Position numbers and translations under genes: made by a program. DNA of 64,000 nt from assembly GCA_021568835.1 (NCBI GenBank), contig JAKGSH010000010.1:3534001-3598000 (forward strand), written 5' to 3'. This document shows, piece after piece, positions 16,288 through 25,501 of this stretch. The first letter of the stretch is position 1; each line of letters starts with the position of its first letter. This stretch comes from Streptomyces sp. Tue 6430. Lineage in GTDB: Bacteria; Actinomycetota; Actinomycetes; Streptomycetales; Streptomycetaceae. The notes beneath the pieces are model-generated. The model ran no database searches. It saw only the letters and a list, made by a program, of their open reading frames with translations, and was not told the origin of the DNA.

Positions 16288-16304
16288 GATGTGATGATCA
16301 CATC
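16288..16304. promoter_or_regulatory. Perfect 17-bp palindrome, candidate operator
   Basis: GATGTGATGATCACATC has 8-bp arms around one central base. It lies in the 16085-16554 gap between the divergent hydroxyacid dehydrogenase and SARP genes and resembles GntR-type operators. The rest of this gap shows no gene. Confidence 0.55.
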
Positions 16305-16554
16305 AGACTCCACCAACGAATCGCTAACATGTGGCCCACGGTTCTCCGTGGCGGCGAGGACGTCGTCGCAGGTCGGCGGCGTGAGATCCGCCGGGCGAGC
16401 GCGGAGGGCGGCCGGAACGGCGGCGGACTCCCGCGGGAACCGGCAGGGACAGGGTGGCGGAAACGTCACCGTGCCGGGGCGGTGATCGGCAAGGGCGGCG
16501 GGGTCCCGCCGAGGAACGCGTCCGGGGCGGGCGCGCGGAAGGGCGAGGGTCGGC

Positions 16555-18790
16555 GTGATGCGGCAGTACGGGCTGCGGTTCGGACTGCTGGGCCCACCGG
16601 TCCTGTACGACAGCGGCCCGGGGCGGTACGACACTTCCGCGGACCCGTGCCGTACCGTCCCGGGCCGGCACGACACCGCCGCTCCCGCCCCCCTCGGCGT
16701 TCACGGCGTCCGCGGCATCCGCAGCCCCAAGACGCGCGCGCTGCTGGCCGCGCTGCTCCTCGACGCCGGCCGGACCGTCCCGGCCGAGTCGCTCAAGGAG
16801 GTGCTGTGGGGCGGCGCGCCGCCCGCCTCCGCGCAGGCCTCGCTGCACAACCACGTCACGCGGCTGCGGCGCATGCTCGACGACCCGGCGCGGCTGCGGA
16901 CGGTGCCGCCCGGCTACCAACTGCGGATCGGGCACGGCGAACTCGACGTCCACGTCTTCGAGTGTCATCTCGCCACCGCCCGCGGCGCGCATGCCGTCCA
17001 CGACTGGGAGCGCGTGATCGACGCGTGCGCGGCGGCGCTCGCCCTGTGGCGGGGCACCCCCCTCGGCGGACTCCCGCCGAACTGGGCGGCTACGCCTTCA
17101 CCCGGCGCCTGAAGGAGGCGCGTCTGCTGCTCCTGGAATGGCGGTACGACGCCGAACTCGGACTCGGTGAAACGCGAACCGCACCCGCGTCCGGCCCCGT
17201 ACCCGGCCCTGAGGGCAGACCCGGCCCTGAGGGCAGACCCGGCCCGGAGGGCAGACCCCACCCTGAGACCGGACCCGACCGCCTCGTCCCGGAGTTGACC
17301 GCACTGGCCGCGGAGCATCCGCTGCGCGAGGCCTACCACCGTCAGCTGATGCTCGCCCTGCACCGGAGCGGCCGCCGGGCGGAGGCCCTCGCCGTCCACC
17401 GTGACCTGCGTACCCGCCTCCTGGAGGAACTCGGCGTCGAACCGGGCCCGGCGGTACGCGACGCCCACGTGGAGATCCTGCGCGGCCAGGGAGCGGACAT
17501 CCGGACCTCGACCCGAGCCCCGGCTCCGGCCTCGACCCGAGCCCCGGCTCCGGCCTTGACCCGAGCCCCGGCCCCCGCCTCGGCCCCGACCTCCGCTCCA
17601 GCCCCACCCCCACCTCTGACCCCAGCACCCACCCCCGCCCACCGGCCCGCCCAACTCCCTCCACCACCACCGCACTTCACCGGCCGCACCGCCACCCTCG
17701 GCTCGCTGCACCGCACCCTCACCACGGAGCCGCCGGCCGGTGTGGGACCCCTCGCCGTCCTCAGCGGCATGGCCGGCGTGGGCAAGAGCGCCCTCGCCCT
17801 GCATGTGGCCCACACCCTGAAAGAACGTTTCACCGACGGCCAGCTCTACATCAACCTGCACGGCGCCACCCCGGGCATGACCCCCCTCACCGCGGGCCAG
17901 GCCCTCGCCGCGCTCCTCCGCGACCTCGGCACCGACCCGCGGCACATCCCCGACCACCCGGACGCGGCCGCCGCGTCGCTCCGTACCCTGCTCGCTCCGA
18001 CCCGCACGCTCCTGGTGCTGGACGACGCCGCGCACGCCGCGCAGGTGCGCCCGCTGCTGCCGGCCGGCCCGGGCTGTGCGGTGATCGTCACCAGCCGTTC
18101 GCTGCTGACGGCCCTCGACGGCGCCCACCGCTTCCCCTCGCGCCCCTGTCGGACGAGGACAGCGCGGCCCTGCTGCGTGCCGCGTCGGGACGCGACGGTC
18201 TCGGACCCGGCCATCCCCTCGTCGGCCTCACCGGCCGCCTGCCGCTCGCCCTGCGCGTCGTCGCCGCCCGCCTCGCCGCCCGCCAGGCCCTCACCCCGGA
18301 CGTCCTGGCGGGCCAACTGGCCTCCACCGGGGGCCGCCTGCACCACCTGGAGTACGACGACCTCAGTGTGCGCCGCTCCCTCGCGGTCGCGCACGACGCG
18401 CTCGCCGCCTCCGACCGCGAGGCCGACCGCGACGCCGCCCTCGCGCTCCGCCGGGTCGGAGCCCTCGACCTGCCCGCGTACGGCGTGCCGCTCCTGGCCC
18501 GTCTCACCGGCACCGACGAGCGCCGCGCCGAGGCCGCCCTCGACCGCCTCGTCGACGTGGCCCTCCTGGAGGAGACGGCGTACGGCCGCTACGCCCCCCA
18601 CGATCTCGTACGGGACTTCGCGCGCGAGCTGGCGGAGAGCGAGGACGACGACAGCCCCGGCACCGGCGAGGTCGGCCACGACAGCGCCGGTGCCCCGGGG
18701 CCGGCGAAGACAGCGCCACCGCCCGGAGAAGCAGCGCCCCCAGGGCTACGTCGTGGGGAGCTGCGGCAACTGCTCGCCGGGGCGGAGTGA
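16555..18790 (+). pseudogene. AfsR/SARP-family regulator with NB-ARC domain, two frameshifts
   Basis: The reading frame moves twice. The first segment has an OmpR-like DNA-binding domain (SPKTRALLAALLLDAGR, then SLHNHVTRLRRML) and the start of the BTAD domain. Adding one G near 17079 restores PPELGGYAFTRRLKEARLL and the rest of BTAD. A Pro-rich linker with tandem PGPEGR and TRAPAPA repeats follows, then an NB-ARC NTPase with Walker A GMAGVGKSALA. A second missing C in the run 18134-18137 restores the frame to the stop at 18788. There is no TPR tail. Both breaks look like lost bases in short runs, so the gene may be intact in the organism. Such proteins activate secondary-metabolite clusters. 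Confidence 0.78.
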
Positions 18791-20477
18791 TCACTTGGCG
18801 TCGGCATAGCACTCCACGACCGCCGTGGTGAAGGGGAACCGCACCGGTGTCGGCCCGAACGTCAGCCGCCCGGCCAGCTCCGACGCCTCCCGGATCGCGG
18901 CGACGACCGCCTCGGCCTCCTCCTCGGGACAGTGCACGATGACCTCGTCGTGCTGGAAGAAGACCAGCTCGGCCGCCATGGACGCGCAGGTCTGCCGCAG
19001 CGCGGCGAGCAGCAGCAGGGCCCAGTCGGCCGCACTGCCCTGGACGACGAAGTTGCGGGCGAAGCGGCCCCGCGCGCGGGCGTCGCCGGAGGCGTACCCG
19101 GGCACCCACTGCCGGGTCTCGGACGGGTTCTCGTCCCCGGTCGGGATGCCCGCCTCCTCCGCCGCGTCCTCCCCGGCGCCGGCCGCGGGCGGACAGGTCC
19201 GCCCCAGCCAGGTCCGCACCAGCCGGCCCTCCTCGCCGGCCCGCGCCGCGTCGTCGACGTACGCCACCGCGCGCGGGAAGCGGCGGCGCAGCGCGGCGAG
19301 GTTCTTGAGTCCGTCGCCGGAGGTCTGGCCGTAGACCGCGCCGAGCACCGCGAGCTTGGCCTGGGCGCGGTCGCCGGAGAACGCGCGCTCGGAGACGGCC
19401 TGGTAGAGGTCGCTCTCCCGGCCGGCCACCTCCATCAGCCCCGGATCGCGGGAGACCGCCGCCAGGACGCGGGGCTCCATCTGGTCGGCGTCGGCGACGA
19501 CGAGCCGCCAGCCGGGGTCGGCGACCACGGCCCGCCGGATCACCTTGGGGATCTGCAGACCGCCCCCGCCGTTGGTCACCCAGCGGCCGGTGACGGTGCC
19601 CCGGCCAGGAACTCGGGCCGGAAACGGCCGTCGCGCACCCAGTCGTGGAGCCAGGACCAGCCGTGCGCGACCCAGATGCGGTACAGCTTCTTGTACTCGA
19701 CCAGCGGCTTCACGGCCGGGTGGTCGAGGGACTCGATCTCCCAGCGGCGGGTGGACCTGACCCTGATGCCGGCCTGCCCGAACGCCTTGACCACGTCGGC
19801 CGGCAGGTCCGGCCGCACCCGGCGCCCGAAGGCCGCCGACACCTCGTCCGCGAGTTCCGCGAGGCGCCGGGGCTCACCCCCGCCCGGGTACCGCTCGCCG
19901 AGCAGCTCGTGCAGCACCCCGCGGTGGACGTCGGCGCTCCAGGGCAGGCCGGCGCGGTTCATCTCCGCGGCCACCAGCATCCCGGCCGACTCGGCCGCCG
20001 TCAGCAGCCGCATCCGCTCCGGGTGCTCCGCCCGGTCGTGCCGCCGCTGCTGCTCGGCGTAGACCGCGAGGAGGTCGGCGAGGGGAAGGGCGGTGACCTG
20101 CGGCTCGAAGAGCGGTGACTGCGCGCCGGGTTCGGCGGCGCGCTGCGGGGGTCCGGCGGGACGGGGCCGCCACGCAGCCGGGCCAGGGCGGCGGCGGCCG
20201 AGCGGGGCTCGCCGTGCCGCCCCTCGTGGCCGAGGAGGAGGGTCTCGGCGTCCTCGACGTCGTAGCACCGCTCGACCCGCACCCCCGCGGCGAGCAGACG
20301 CGGATACACCTCCGCCGTGGAGCGCCACACCCACCGGCTCACGTCCGGCCGCGCCCGGACCGCCGCCGCCAGGTCCGGTTCCCGGACGACGGGGCCCGCG
20401 GGCAGCCCGTCCGGACCGAGGGCGGTCAGTTCCGCGCCGCCGCCCTCGGCCGGGGCGAGTGCCCAGCGTTCGGCCAT
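18791..20477 (-). pseudogene. Bifunctional 3'-5' exonuclease/DNA polymerase (PolA-like, second copy), two frameshifts
   Basis: Reconstructed length is about 562 residues, far shorter than replicative Pol I (about 900), matching the short Streptomyces paralogue. Polymerase motif A appears as VVADADQMEPRVLAA, the O-helix region as DLYQAVSERAFSGDRAQAKLAVLG, and motif C as FFQHDEVIVHC. The frame breaks at a G run near 19600 and at GGGGG 20147-20151 (plus-strand bases); one added base at each restores a continuous protein from the ATG at 20477. Its stop abuts the SARP stop tail to tail. A repair or gap-filling role is family knowledge only. Confidence 0.8.
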
Positions 20478-20595
20478 GCCGCGAGTGTCGCAGGCAGGTC
20501 TGACAACGGCCCGAGCACGGCCGGTGCGCCCGGTCCTGGTGCGTCCGGCCGGTGCGTCCGGCCGGTGTGCCCCGTCTTCGGGCTCGGGTGTGTCC

Positions 20596-21359
20596 TCAGG
20601 CCCCCTGCGCGTCTTCCGGCCCCTGCGCGTCCCCCCGCTCCCGCGGGTCCTGGATCCGGGCCAGTGTCTCCTCGACGTACCGCTCGACGCCCGCCTTGTC
20701 GACGCCGAGCCCGCCGAGGACGCCCACGCCGTTCTCGAACTCCAGCAGGGCCAGCAGGATGTGCTCGGTGCCGATGTGATGGTGGCCGAGACGCAGGGCC
20801 TCGCGGAAGGTGAGCTCGAGGACCTTCTTGGCGTCCGAGCCGTAGGGGACGAGTTCGGGCACTTCGTCGGCGGCGGGCGGCAGCGCGGCGGTCGCCGCCT
20901 CGCGCACGGCCTCCGGGGTGACGCCCTGCGCGGCCAGCGCCCTGATCGCGAGACCCTCCGGTTCGGCGAGCAGACCGAGGACCAGGTGGGCCGGCAGGCC
21001 CTCCGGGTTGCCGGCCGTCCTGGAGGCACTGTGGGCTGCCATGACGGCGTTCCGCGCGCGGGGGTGTACCGGCTGAAGCCCTGGCTGAGGTCGAGGTCGG
21101 CCGACTCCTTCGGCACGAACCGCTTCTGCGCGGCCTGCCGCGTCACGCCCATGCTCCGGCCGATATCGGTCCAGGACGCCCCCGAGCGCCGGGCCTGGTC
21201 GACGAAGTGGCCGATCAGGTGGTCGGCCACGTCACCGAGGTGTTCGGCCGCGATGACGGCGTCCTGGAGCTGTTCGAGGGGCTCCGGGCGGACCTTCTTG
21301 ATGGCGTCGATGAGGTCGTCGAGACGGATGACGGAGGAGGGATCCTGTCGCGAAGTCAT
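20596..21359 (-). pseudogene. HTH plus Clp-N-domain protein, one frameshift
   Basis: The first 100 residues contain an HTH-like segment, WTDIGRSMGVTRQAAQKRF, preceded by a helical region. The second part is a Clp repeat domain (LGLLAEPEGLAIRALAAQG, then FREALRLGHHHIGTEHILLAL) without any AAA module. The parts are in different frames; one missing C in the run at 21060-21064 joins them as SRYTPRARNAVMAAHSASR, giving about 254 residues. The start at 21359 touches a palindromic operator, so autoregulation is likely. Streptomyces proteins of this build are thought to be Clp-related regulators; the function is not established here. Confidence 0.78.
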
Positions 21360-21360
21360 A

Positions 21361-21406
21361 TGTCAACCGTAAGTTGACACCTGGCGACTGTCAACCTTTG
21401 GTTGAC
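21361..21406. promoter_or_regulatory. Two GTCAAC-N5-GTTGAC operators
   Basis: Two perfect palindromes, at 21362-21378 and 21390-21406, are spaced 28 bp centre to centre between the divergent HTH/Clp-N and DUF2786 genes. The first abuts the start codon of the HTH gene. Confidence 0.68.
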
Positions 21407-21444
21407 GATCTCGTACCGCTGTGCGCGCATGGCACGATCCATGG

Positions 21445-22550
21445 GTGAGCAGCACGCCCAGTACCGTCGAACGCGCCTTCCGGGCAGCCCTCTACGACGA
21501 CACCGACACCGCCCTCGACACGGGCGCGTCCCTGCTGGCCGCCGATCCCGCCGCGGACGCCGAACTCGACCGGCGAGGCCAGGAGTTCCTGGCCGCCGCC
21601 TGGCACCGCGGCTGGCAGCCCGCGGACCTCGTACGGCTCGTGCGCCGCGACCTGGAGGACACGCACGTACGCCTGCTCGCGGCACTGATCCGCGCGCAGG
21701 CGCCGCACGACCGGGCGCGCGGCCGGCGCTGGTCGGCCCAGCTGGAGGAGCTGCCCACGGGCCCCGCGCCCCGCGGCGCCGACCGCTTCTCCCGCGCGAC
21801 GGCGGTCCTGGAGCTGTACCGGCTGCTGCTGCGGCTGCCCACCCTCGAACCCCTCCAGGAGGCGAGCGGACAGCCGCGCTCCGACTCCCGCATGCTCACC
21901 CGCATCCGCGCGCTGCTCGCCAAGGCGGAGGCGACCGGGTTCCCCGAGGAGGCGGAGGCGCTGACCGCGAAGGCGCAGGAGCTGATGGCGCGGCACAGCG
22001 TCGACGAGGCGCTGCTCGACGCGGCGGCTCCGGCGCCGGACGCGCCCGGCGCCCGCCGCGTCGGCGTCGAGCCGCCGTACGAGCAGGCCAAGGCGGTGCT
22101 GCTGGACGCGGTCGCCGGCGCGAACCACTGCCGGGCCGTGTGGAACGAACCCTTCTGCTTCTCCACGGTCGTCGGCTTCGAGGCCGACCTCGAGGTGGTG
22201 GAACTGCTCTACACCTCGCTCCTCGTGCAGGCCGGGACCGCCATGACGAAGGCGGAGGCGGCACAGCGGGCGGGCGGCCGCCGCCGCACGAAGACCTTCC
22301 GGCAGTCCTTCCTGGCCGCCTACGCCCACCGCGTGGGCAGCCGCCTGGCCGCCGCGGCCGAGACCCGGTCAGTGCCGACCTCCTCCCGGTCCTGGCCTCC
22401 CGGGAGGTGGCGGTCACCGCGGCCACGGACCGCCTCTTCCCCCGCACGACCACCACCCGCCTGCGGGGCGTCACCGACGAAGCGGGCTGGACCGAGGGCG
22501 CGGACGCGGCGGACCGGGCGCAGGTCCACTCACGGCCCCATCTCCCGTGA
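21445..22550 (+). CDS. DUF2786-domain protein, frameshifted near its C terminus
   Basis: A helical N-terminal region of about 150 residues is followed by the DUF2786 motif MLTRIRALLAKAEATGFPEEAEALTAKAQELM (given here for recognition in two parts: MLTRIRALLAKAEATG and FPEEAEALTAKAQELM). A later region with RRRTKTFRQSFLAAYAHRV resembles the DUF7168-like partner domain. The frame runs past the true end unless one G is added near 22366; that restores VSADLLPVLASREVAV and the stop at 22548-22550. The GTG at 21445 is the likely start; one 24 nt upstream is possible. It is divergent from the Clp-N gene and shares its operators. Function unknown. Confidence 0.72.
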
Positions 22551-22639
22551 CCCGGGGCGCGCCCCGGCGCGCCCGCGACCCGTCCACTCCCGAGTCCCCA
22601 CGACCGCCTGGCGACGGCCTGCCGGACACCTTCCGTTCG

Positions 22640-22780
22640 ATGGTCCCGGCGGTCCCCTCCGGTCCTGGTGGTCTTCTCCTGGCCTGGTGGTCTTCTCCGG
22701 TCCCGGCGGTCTTCTCCGGTCCCGATGGTTCCCTCAGATCCTGGCCGGTCCTGGCCGGTCCTGGCCGGTCCTGGCGGTCC
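22640..22780. repeat. Short degenerate tandem repeats in an intergenic stretch
   Basis: The 22551-23085 gap holds repeated CTTCTCCGGTCC-like units, then at least three copies of TGGCCGGTCC (about 22742-22775). No gene is supported in the gap. Confidence 0.55.
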
Positions 22781-23085
22781 GGCATCGGGCCTCGGACAGG
22801 ACCGGCAGCCCTGGCGGTTCGGGCGGGTCTGCCGATTCCTGACGTCCGGGGCCGACGAGAGCCGAAGGGGTCCGAAGGGAACCAGGGGGTCGGAGAGGGG
22901 GCAGAAGGGCTGGAAGGGGCCGGGGGTAGACGGTCGACGGCCCGGCGCTCCAGCCGTTCCACCGCGTCCCAGGGGCCCGCTCGTCCTGCCGCGACGAAGC
23001 GCGTCCGCGTCCCGCCCCTTCCCGTACCGAGGCGGCGCCCGTGGCGCGTACGGCCTCGCCGCCCTGCCGCCGGGCCCGGACGAGA

Positions 23086-23619
23086 TCAGTCCCCCGCCAC
23101 CTGGAACGCGCTCACCGAGGCGTCCGGCTCGTCGCCGCCCTTGAGGGCGACCGCGCCGTACGACCAGTCCAGGCTCTCGGTGGCCGAGGCGTCCGCGAGG
23201 CCGCACGTGAGGGTCTTGGCGGCGAGGCTGCCCTCGCCGTCCTCGCCGCGGACGTAGGTGATCGTGAAGGAGGCGGTGGCCTGTTCGGCGAGGGGCAGCG
23301 ACTGCGCCTCGGCGGCCTCGTCGTGGGGGACGGAGACGGTGGTCCCGTCGGCCTCCAGCTCGACCTTCGGGAAGCCCTCCAGAGTGCATTCCTTGCCGCC
23401 GTTGGTGACCGTCACGGTCAGGTTGCCGGTGTCACCGGCGGCGGGGGCGGCGTTCACGGCGCCGGCCGCCATGGTCAGGTCACCGGCGGCGCAGGCGGTG
23501 CCGGAGGCGGAGGAGGCGGTGCTCTTCCCGTCGCCGGAGGCGCTGTCGTCCCCGCCGCCGCAGGCGGTGAGGAGGAAGGCGGCGGCGAGGGCGGTGACGG
23601 TGATCGGAACGGCGCGCAT
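23086..23619 (-). CDS. DUF4232 lipoprotein
   Basis: A 177-residue lipoprotein: signal peptide with lipobox LLTAC (Cys near residue 20), a Ser/Gly/Asp-rich linker, and a DUF4232 beta domain (LTVTVTNGGKECTLEGFP) with a paired Cys. It would sit on the outer face of the membrane. Function of the family is unknown. No operon partner is evident. Confidence 0.85.
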   Translation of the reverse strand: MRAVPITVTALAAAFLLTACGGGDDSASGDGKSTASSASGTACAAGDLTMAAGAVNAAPAAGDTGNLTVTVTNGGKECTLEGFPKVELEADGTTVSVPHDEAAEAQSLPLAEQATASFTITYVRGEDGEGSLAAKTLTCGLADASATESLDWSYGAVALKGGDEPDASVSAFQVAGD

Positions 23620-23714
23620 GAGTGGTCCCTACGGTGACGTGACGGTGCTCGGGAGGATCATCACGCATGAACGCCCCCTTCCGGTGCGCCGCCCCCGCCC
23701 CGGCGACCGCTTCG

Positions 23715-24260
23715 CTACCCCGGACCGGCCGTCGGCAGCCCGGACGGCCACTGCCCGCCCTCCGCCTTGGTGTAGGTCTCCCCGCCGGCCGCCCCGTCCC
23801 AGGTGATCTCGAGGCTCTCGCCGTCGACGGAGTCGACCATGCCGGTCGTCCGGTCCTTCTTCCCGCTCGGGCAGGTGAGCCGGATCATCGTCATGTCCGA
23901 CTCCTTGCCGGCGGTCCCGCTGCACACGGTCCCGCCGGTCGCGAAGAGGGCGGCCTGCTCACCGGTGACGATCAGGGCGACGGCCCGGCCGTCCGCGGTG
24001 GTGAGCCAGCTGCCCTCCAGCTCACCGGAGGCCGTCACCGAACCGCCCGTACCCCCGCCTCTGCCCGTGCCGGACGTGACACCCGGGGTGGCCGGGGACG
24101 AGCTCGCGGAGGCGCCGGACCCGCCGTCGTCGCCGCACCCGGCCAGGGCGAGCGCCCCCGCCAGCGCGCCGGCCGCGGCGGCGGCCCGCACCCTCCGGCG
24201 GGACGCCCCGCGCGCGGGGCGCGGGATGGGCGAAGGGCGCGAGAAGTTCGCCGAAGTCAC
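23715..24260 (-). CDS. Putative lipoprotein of unknown function
   Basis: A 181-residue protein with Arg-rich start, hydrophobic helix and lipobox LALAGC, a Gly/Ser linker, and a C-terminal domain of about 100 residues (ELEGSWLTTADGRAVAL, later KKDRTTGMVDSVDG). The GTG at 24260 is chosen because GGGAG lies 7 nt upstream and it places a normal signal peptide; a longer frame from 24413 would add a Pro-rich tail without support. I do not recognise the domain. Confidence 0.68.
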   Translation of the reverse strand: MTSANFSRPSPIPRPARGASRRRVRAAAAAGALAGALALAGCGDDGGSGASASSSPATPGVTSGTGRGGGTGGSVTASGELEGSWLTTADGRAVALIVTGEQAALFATGGTVCSGTAGKESDMTMIRLTCPSGKKDRTTGMVDSVDGESLEITWDGAAGGETYTKAEGGQWPSGLPTAGPG

Positions 24261-24472
24261 TGCGGGCTCCCAAGCTGTAGCCGGACGGCCGGGTCGACCG
24301 GAAGGACCGGTGAGAACCGGAAGGACCGGCAGCAAGCTACCAGCCGGGAAACAAGGAGGACCCGCCCCGGGAAGGAACCCCCGCGAGAACCGAGGGCCCG
24401 TCCCGGCGTTCACCGGAAGGTCCGGCGCTCACCGGCGGCCCCGGCCCCGGCCCCGCCCGCCTTCACCTCACC

Positions 24473-24778
24473 TCACCAGGAAGCCTTGCGCACCCCCGGC
24501 AGGTACCCCGCGTGAGCCTGCCCCCGCAGACCCACCCGGGAGAGCCCGAACGCCCGGTAGTACCCGCGCGGCCGCCCGTCCACCTGATCCCGGTTGCGCA
24601 CGCGCGTGGCGCTCGCGTCCCGCGGCTGCCGGCGCAGTTCCCGCTGCGCGGCCAGCCGTTCCACGTCCGTGGACGACGGCCGGCGGACGATCTCCTTCAG
24701 CTCGGCCCGCCGCTCGGCGTACCGGGCGACGACCTCCTGCCGCTTCTCGTTCTTCGCGATCTTGCTCTTCTTCGCCAT
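24473..24778 (-). CDS. rpsN: 30S ribosomal protein S14, zinc-independent paralogue
   Basis: A 101-residue S14 of the long C-minus type: MAKKSKIAKNEKRQ at the start and SATRVRNRDQVDGRPRGYYR in the middle, with no Cys. Zinc-free paralogues replace the zinc-ribbon form when zinc is scarce. Its ATG overlaps by one base the intended stop of the L28 gene. It belongs to the left arm of the divergent zinc-response island. Confidence 0.95.
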   Translation of the reverse strand: MAKKSKIAKNEKRQEVVARYAERRAELKEIVRRPSSTDVERLAAQRELRRQPRDASATRVRNRDQVDGRPRGYYRAFGLSRVGLRGQAHAGYLPGVRKASW

Positions 24779-25013
24779 CAGACCCGCACCCCCGCGCCCG
24801 GATCCGGGCGACGGCCGCCTCGACGCCGATGGCGTCGACCGTCCGGATCCCCTTCGTGCTGAGGCGCAGCCGCACCTGACGGCCCTCGCCCGGCAGCCAG
24901 TACCGCTTGGTCTGGATGTTGGGGTCGAAGCGGCGCGAGGTGCGCCGGTGGGAGTGGGAGATGCGGTTGCCGAAGCCCGGCCGGGCGCCGGTCAGCATGC
25001 AGTGCGCGGACAT
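24778..25013 (-). CDS. rpmB: 50S ribosomal protein L28, zinc-independent paralogue (single-base frameshift at its end)
   Basis: The protein starts MSAHCMLTGARPGFGNRISH and continues through SHRRTSRRFDPNIQTKRYW. It lacks the CxxC pair of the zinc form near the start. As sequenced, the frame misses its stop and runs on through rpsN. Adding one G to the GGGGG (minus strand) near 24793 gives ...RARGVRV and a TGA that overlaps the rpsN ATG, the expected length of about 78 residues. It starts about 30 nt left of a Zur-like palindrome. Confidence 0.9.
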
Positions 25014-25041
25014 GAGTGACGTACCTCTCCTCGAAGCTCGA

Positions 25042-25062
25042 TGTTAATGGAATTCATTTTCA
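25042..25062. promoter_or_regulatory. Zur-like palindrome between divergent zinc-free ribosomal genes
   Basis: A 21-bp imperfect palindrome starting TG and ending CA with AATG and CATT inner arms (8 of 10 base pairs symmetric by my count, or 7 if the outermost inner pairs are scored strictly). It sits in the only gap (25014-25075) between the L28/S14 and L33/L31/CobW/S18 arms and fits the AT-rich form of actinobacterial Zur boxes. Confidence 0.65.
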
Positions 25063-25075
25063 GTAAGGTAGCAGC

Positions 25076-25240
25076 ATGGCACGCAACGAACTGCGCCCGG
25101 TCATCAAGCTCCGCTCCACCGCGGGGACCGGCTACACGTACGTCACCCGCAAGAACCGCCGCAACGACCCGGACCGTATGACCCTGCGCAAGTACGACCC
25201 CGTCGCCGGCCGCCACGTCGACTTCCGAGAGGAGCGCTGA
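25076..25240 (+). CDS. rpmG: 50S ribosomal protein L33, zinc-independent paralogue
   Basis: A 54-residue L33: MARNELRPVIKLRSTAGTGY then YVTRKNRRNDPDRMTLRKYD. It has none of the four Cys of the zinc form. First gene of the right arm of the Zur-type island, followed 6 nt later by the L31 gene. The ribosome site is weak (AAGG about 7 nt upstream). Confidence 0.95.
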   Translation: MARNELRPVIKLRSTAGTGYTYVTRKNRRNDPDRMTLRKYDPVAGRHVDFREER

Positions 25241-25246
25241 CCAGCC

Positions 25247-25501
25247 ATGCGCAAGGGAATCCACCCGTCGTACGGCCCCGTGGTCTTCCGTGACCGCGCC
25301 GCGGACCACGCCTTCCTCACCCGCTCCACGATGAGCAGCGACAAGACCGTCGAGTGGGAGGACGGCAACACCTACCCCGTCGTGGACGTCGAGATCTCGT
25401 ACGTCAGCCACCCCTTCTACACCGGCACCGCCCGCGTCCTGGACACGGCCGGCCGCGTGGAGCGCTTCGAGCGCCGGTTCGGGAAGCGGGGCGGAGCGTG
25501 A
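25247..25501 (+). CDS. rpmE2: 50S ribosomal protein L31, type B
   Basis: An 84-residue L31 of type B: MRKGIHPSYGPVVFRDRAAD at the start and VEISYVSHPFYTG, with no Cys. Type B L31 displaces the zinc-binding type A form from ribosomes in zinc starvation. The stop overlaps the GTG of the CobW-family gene (GTGA). Confidence 0.95.
   Translation: MRKGIHPSYGPVVFRDRAADHAFLTRSTMSSDKTVEWEDGNTYPVVDVEISYVSHPFYTGTARVLDTAGRVERFERRFGKRGGA

Noticed and set aside
22551..23085. A replication origin or attachment site in the repeat-rich gap
   Set aside because: The repeats are short and degenerate with no DnaA-type boxes, integrase or tRNA nearby.
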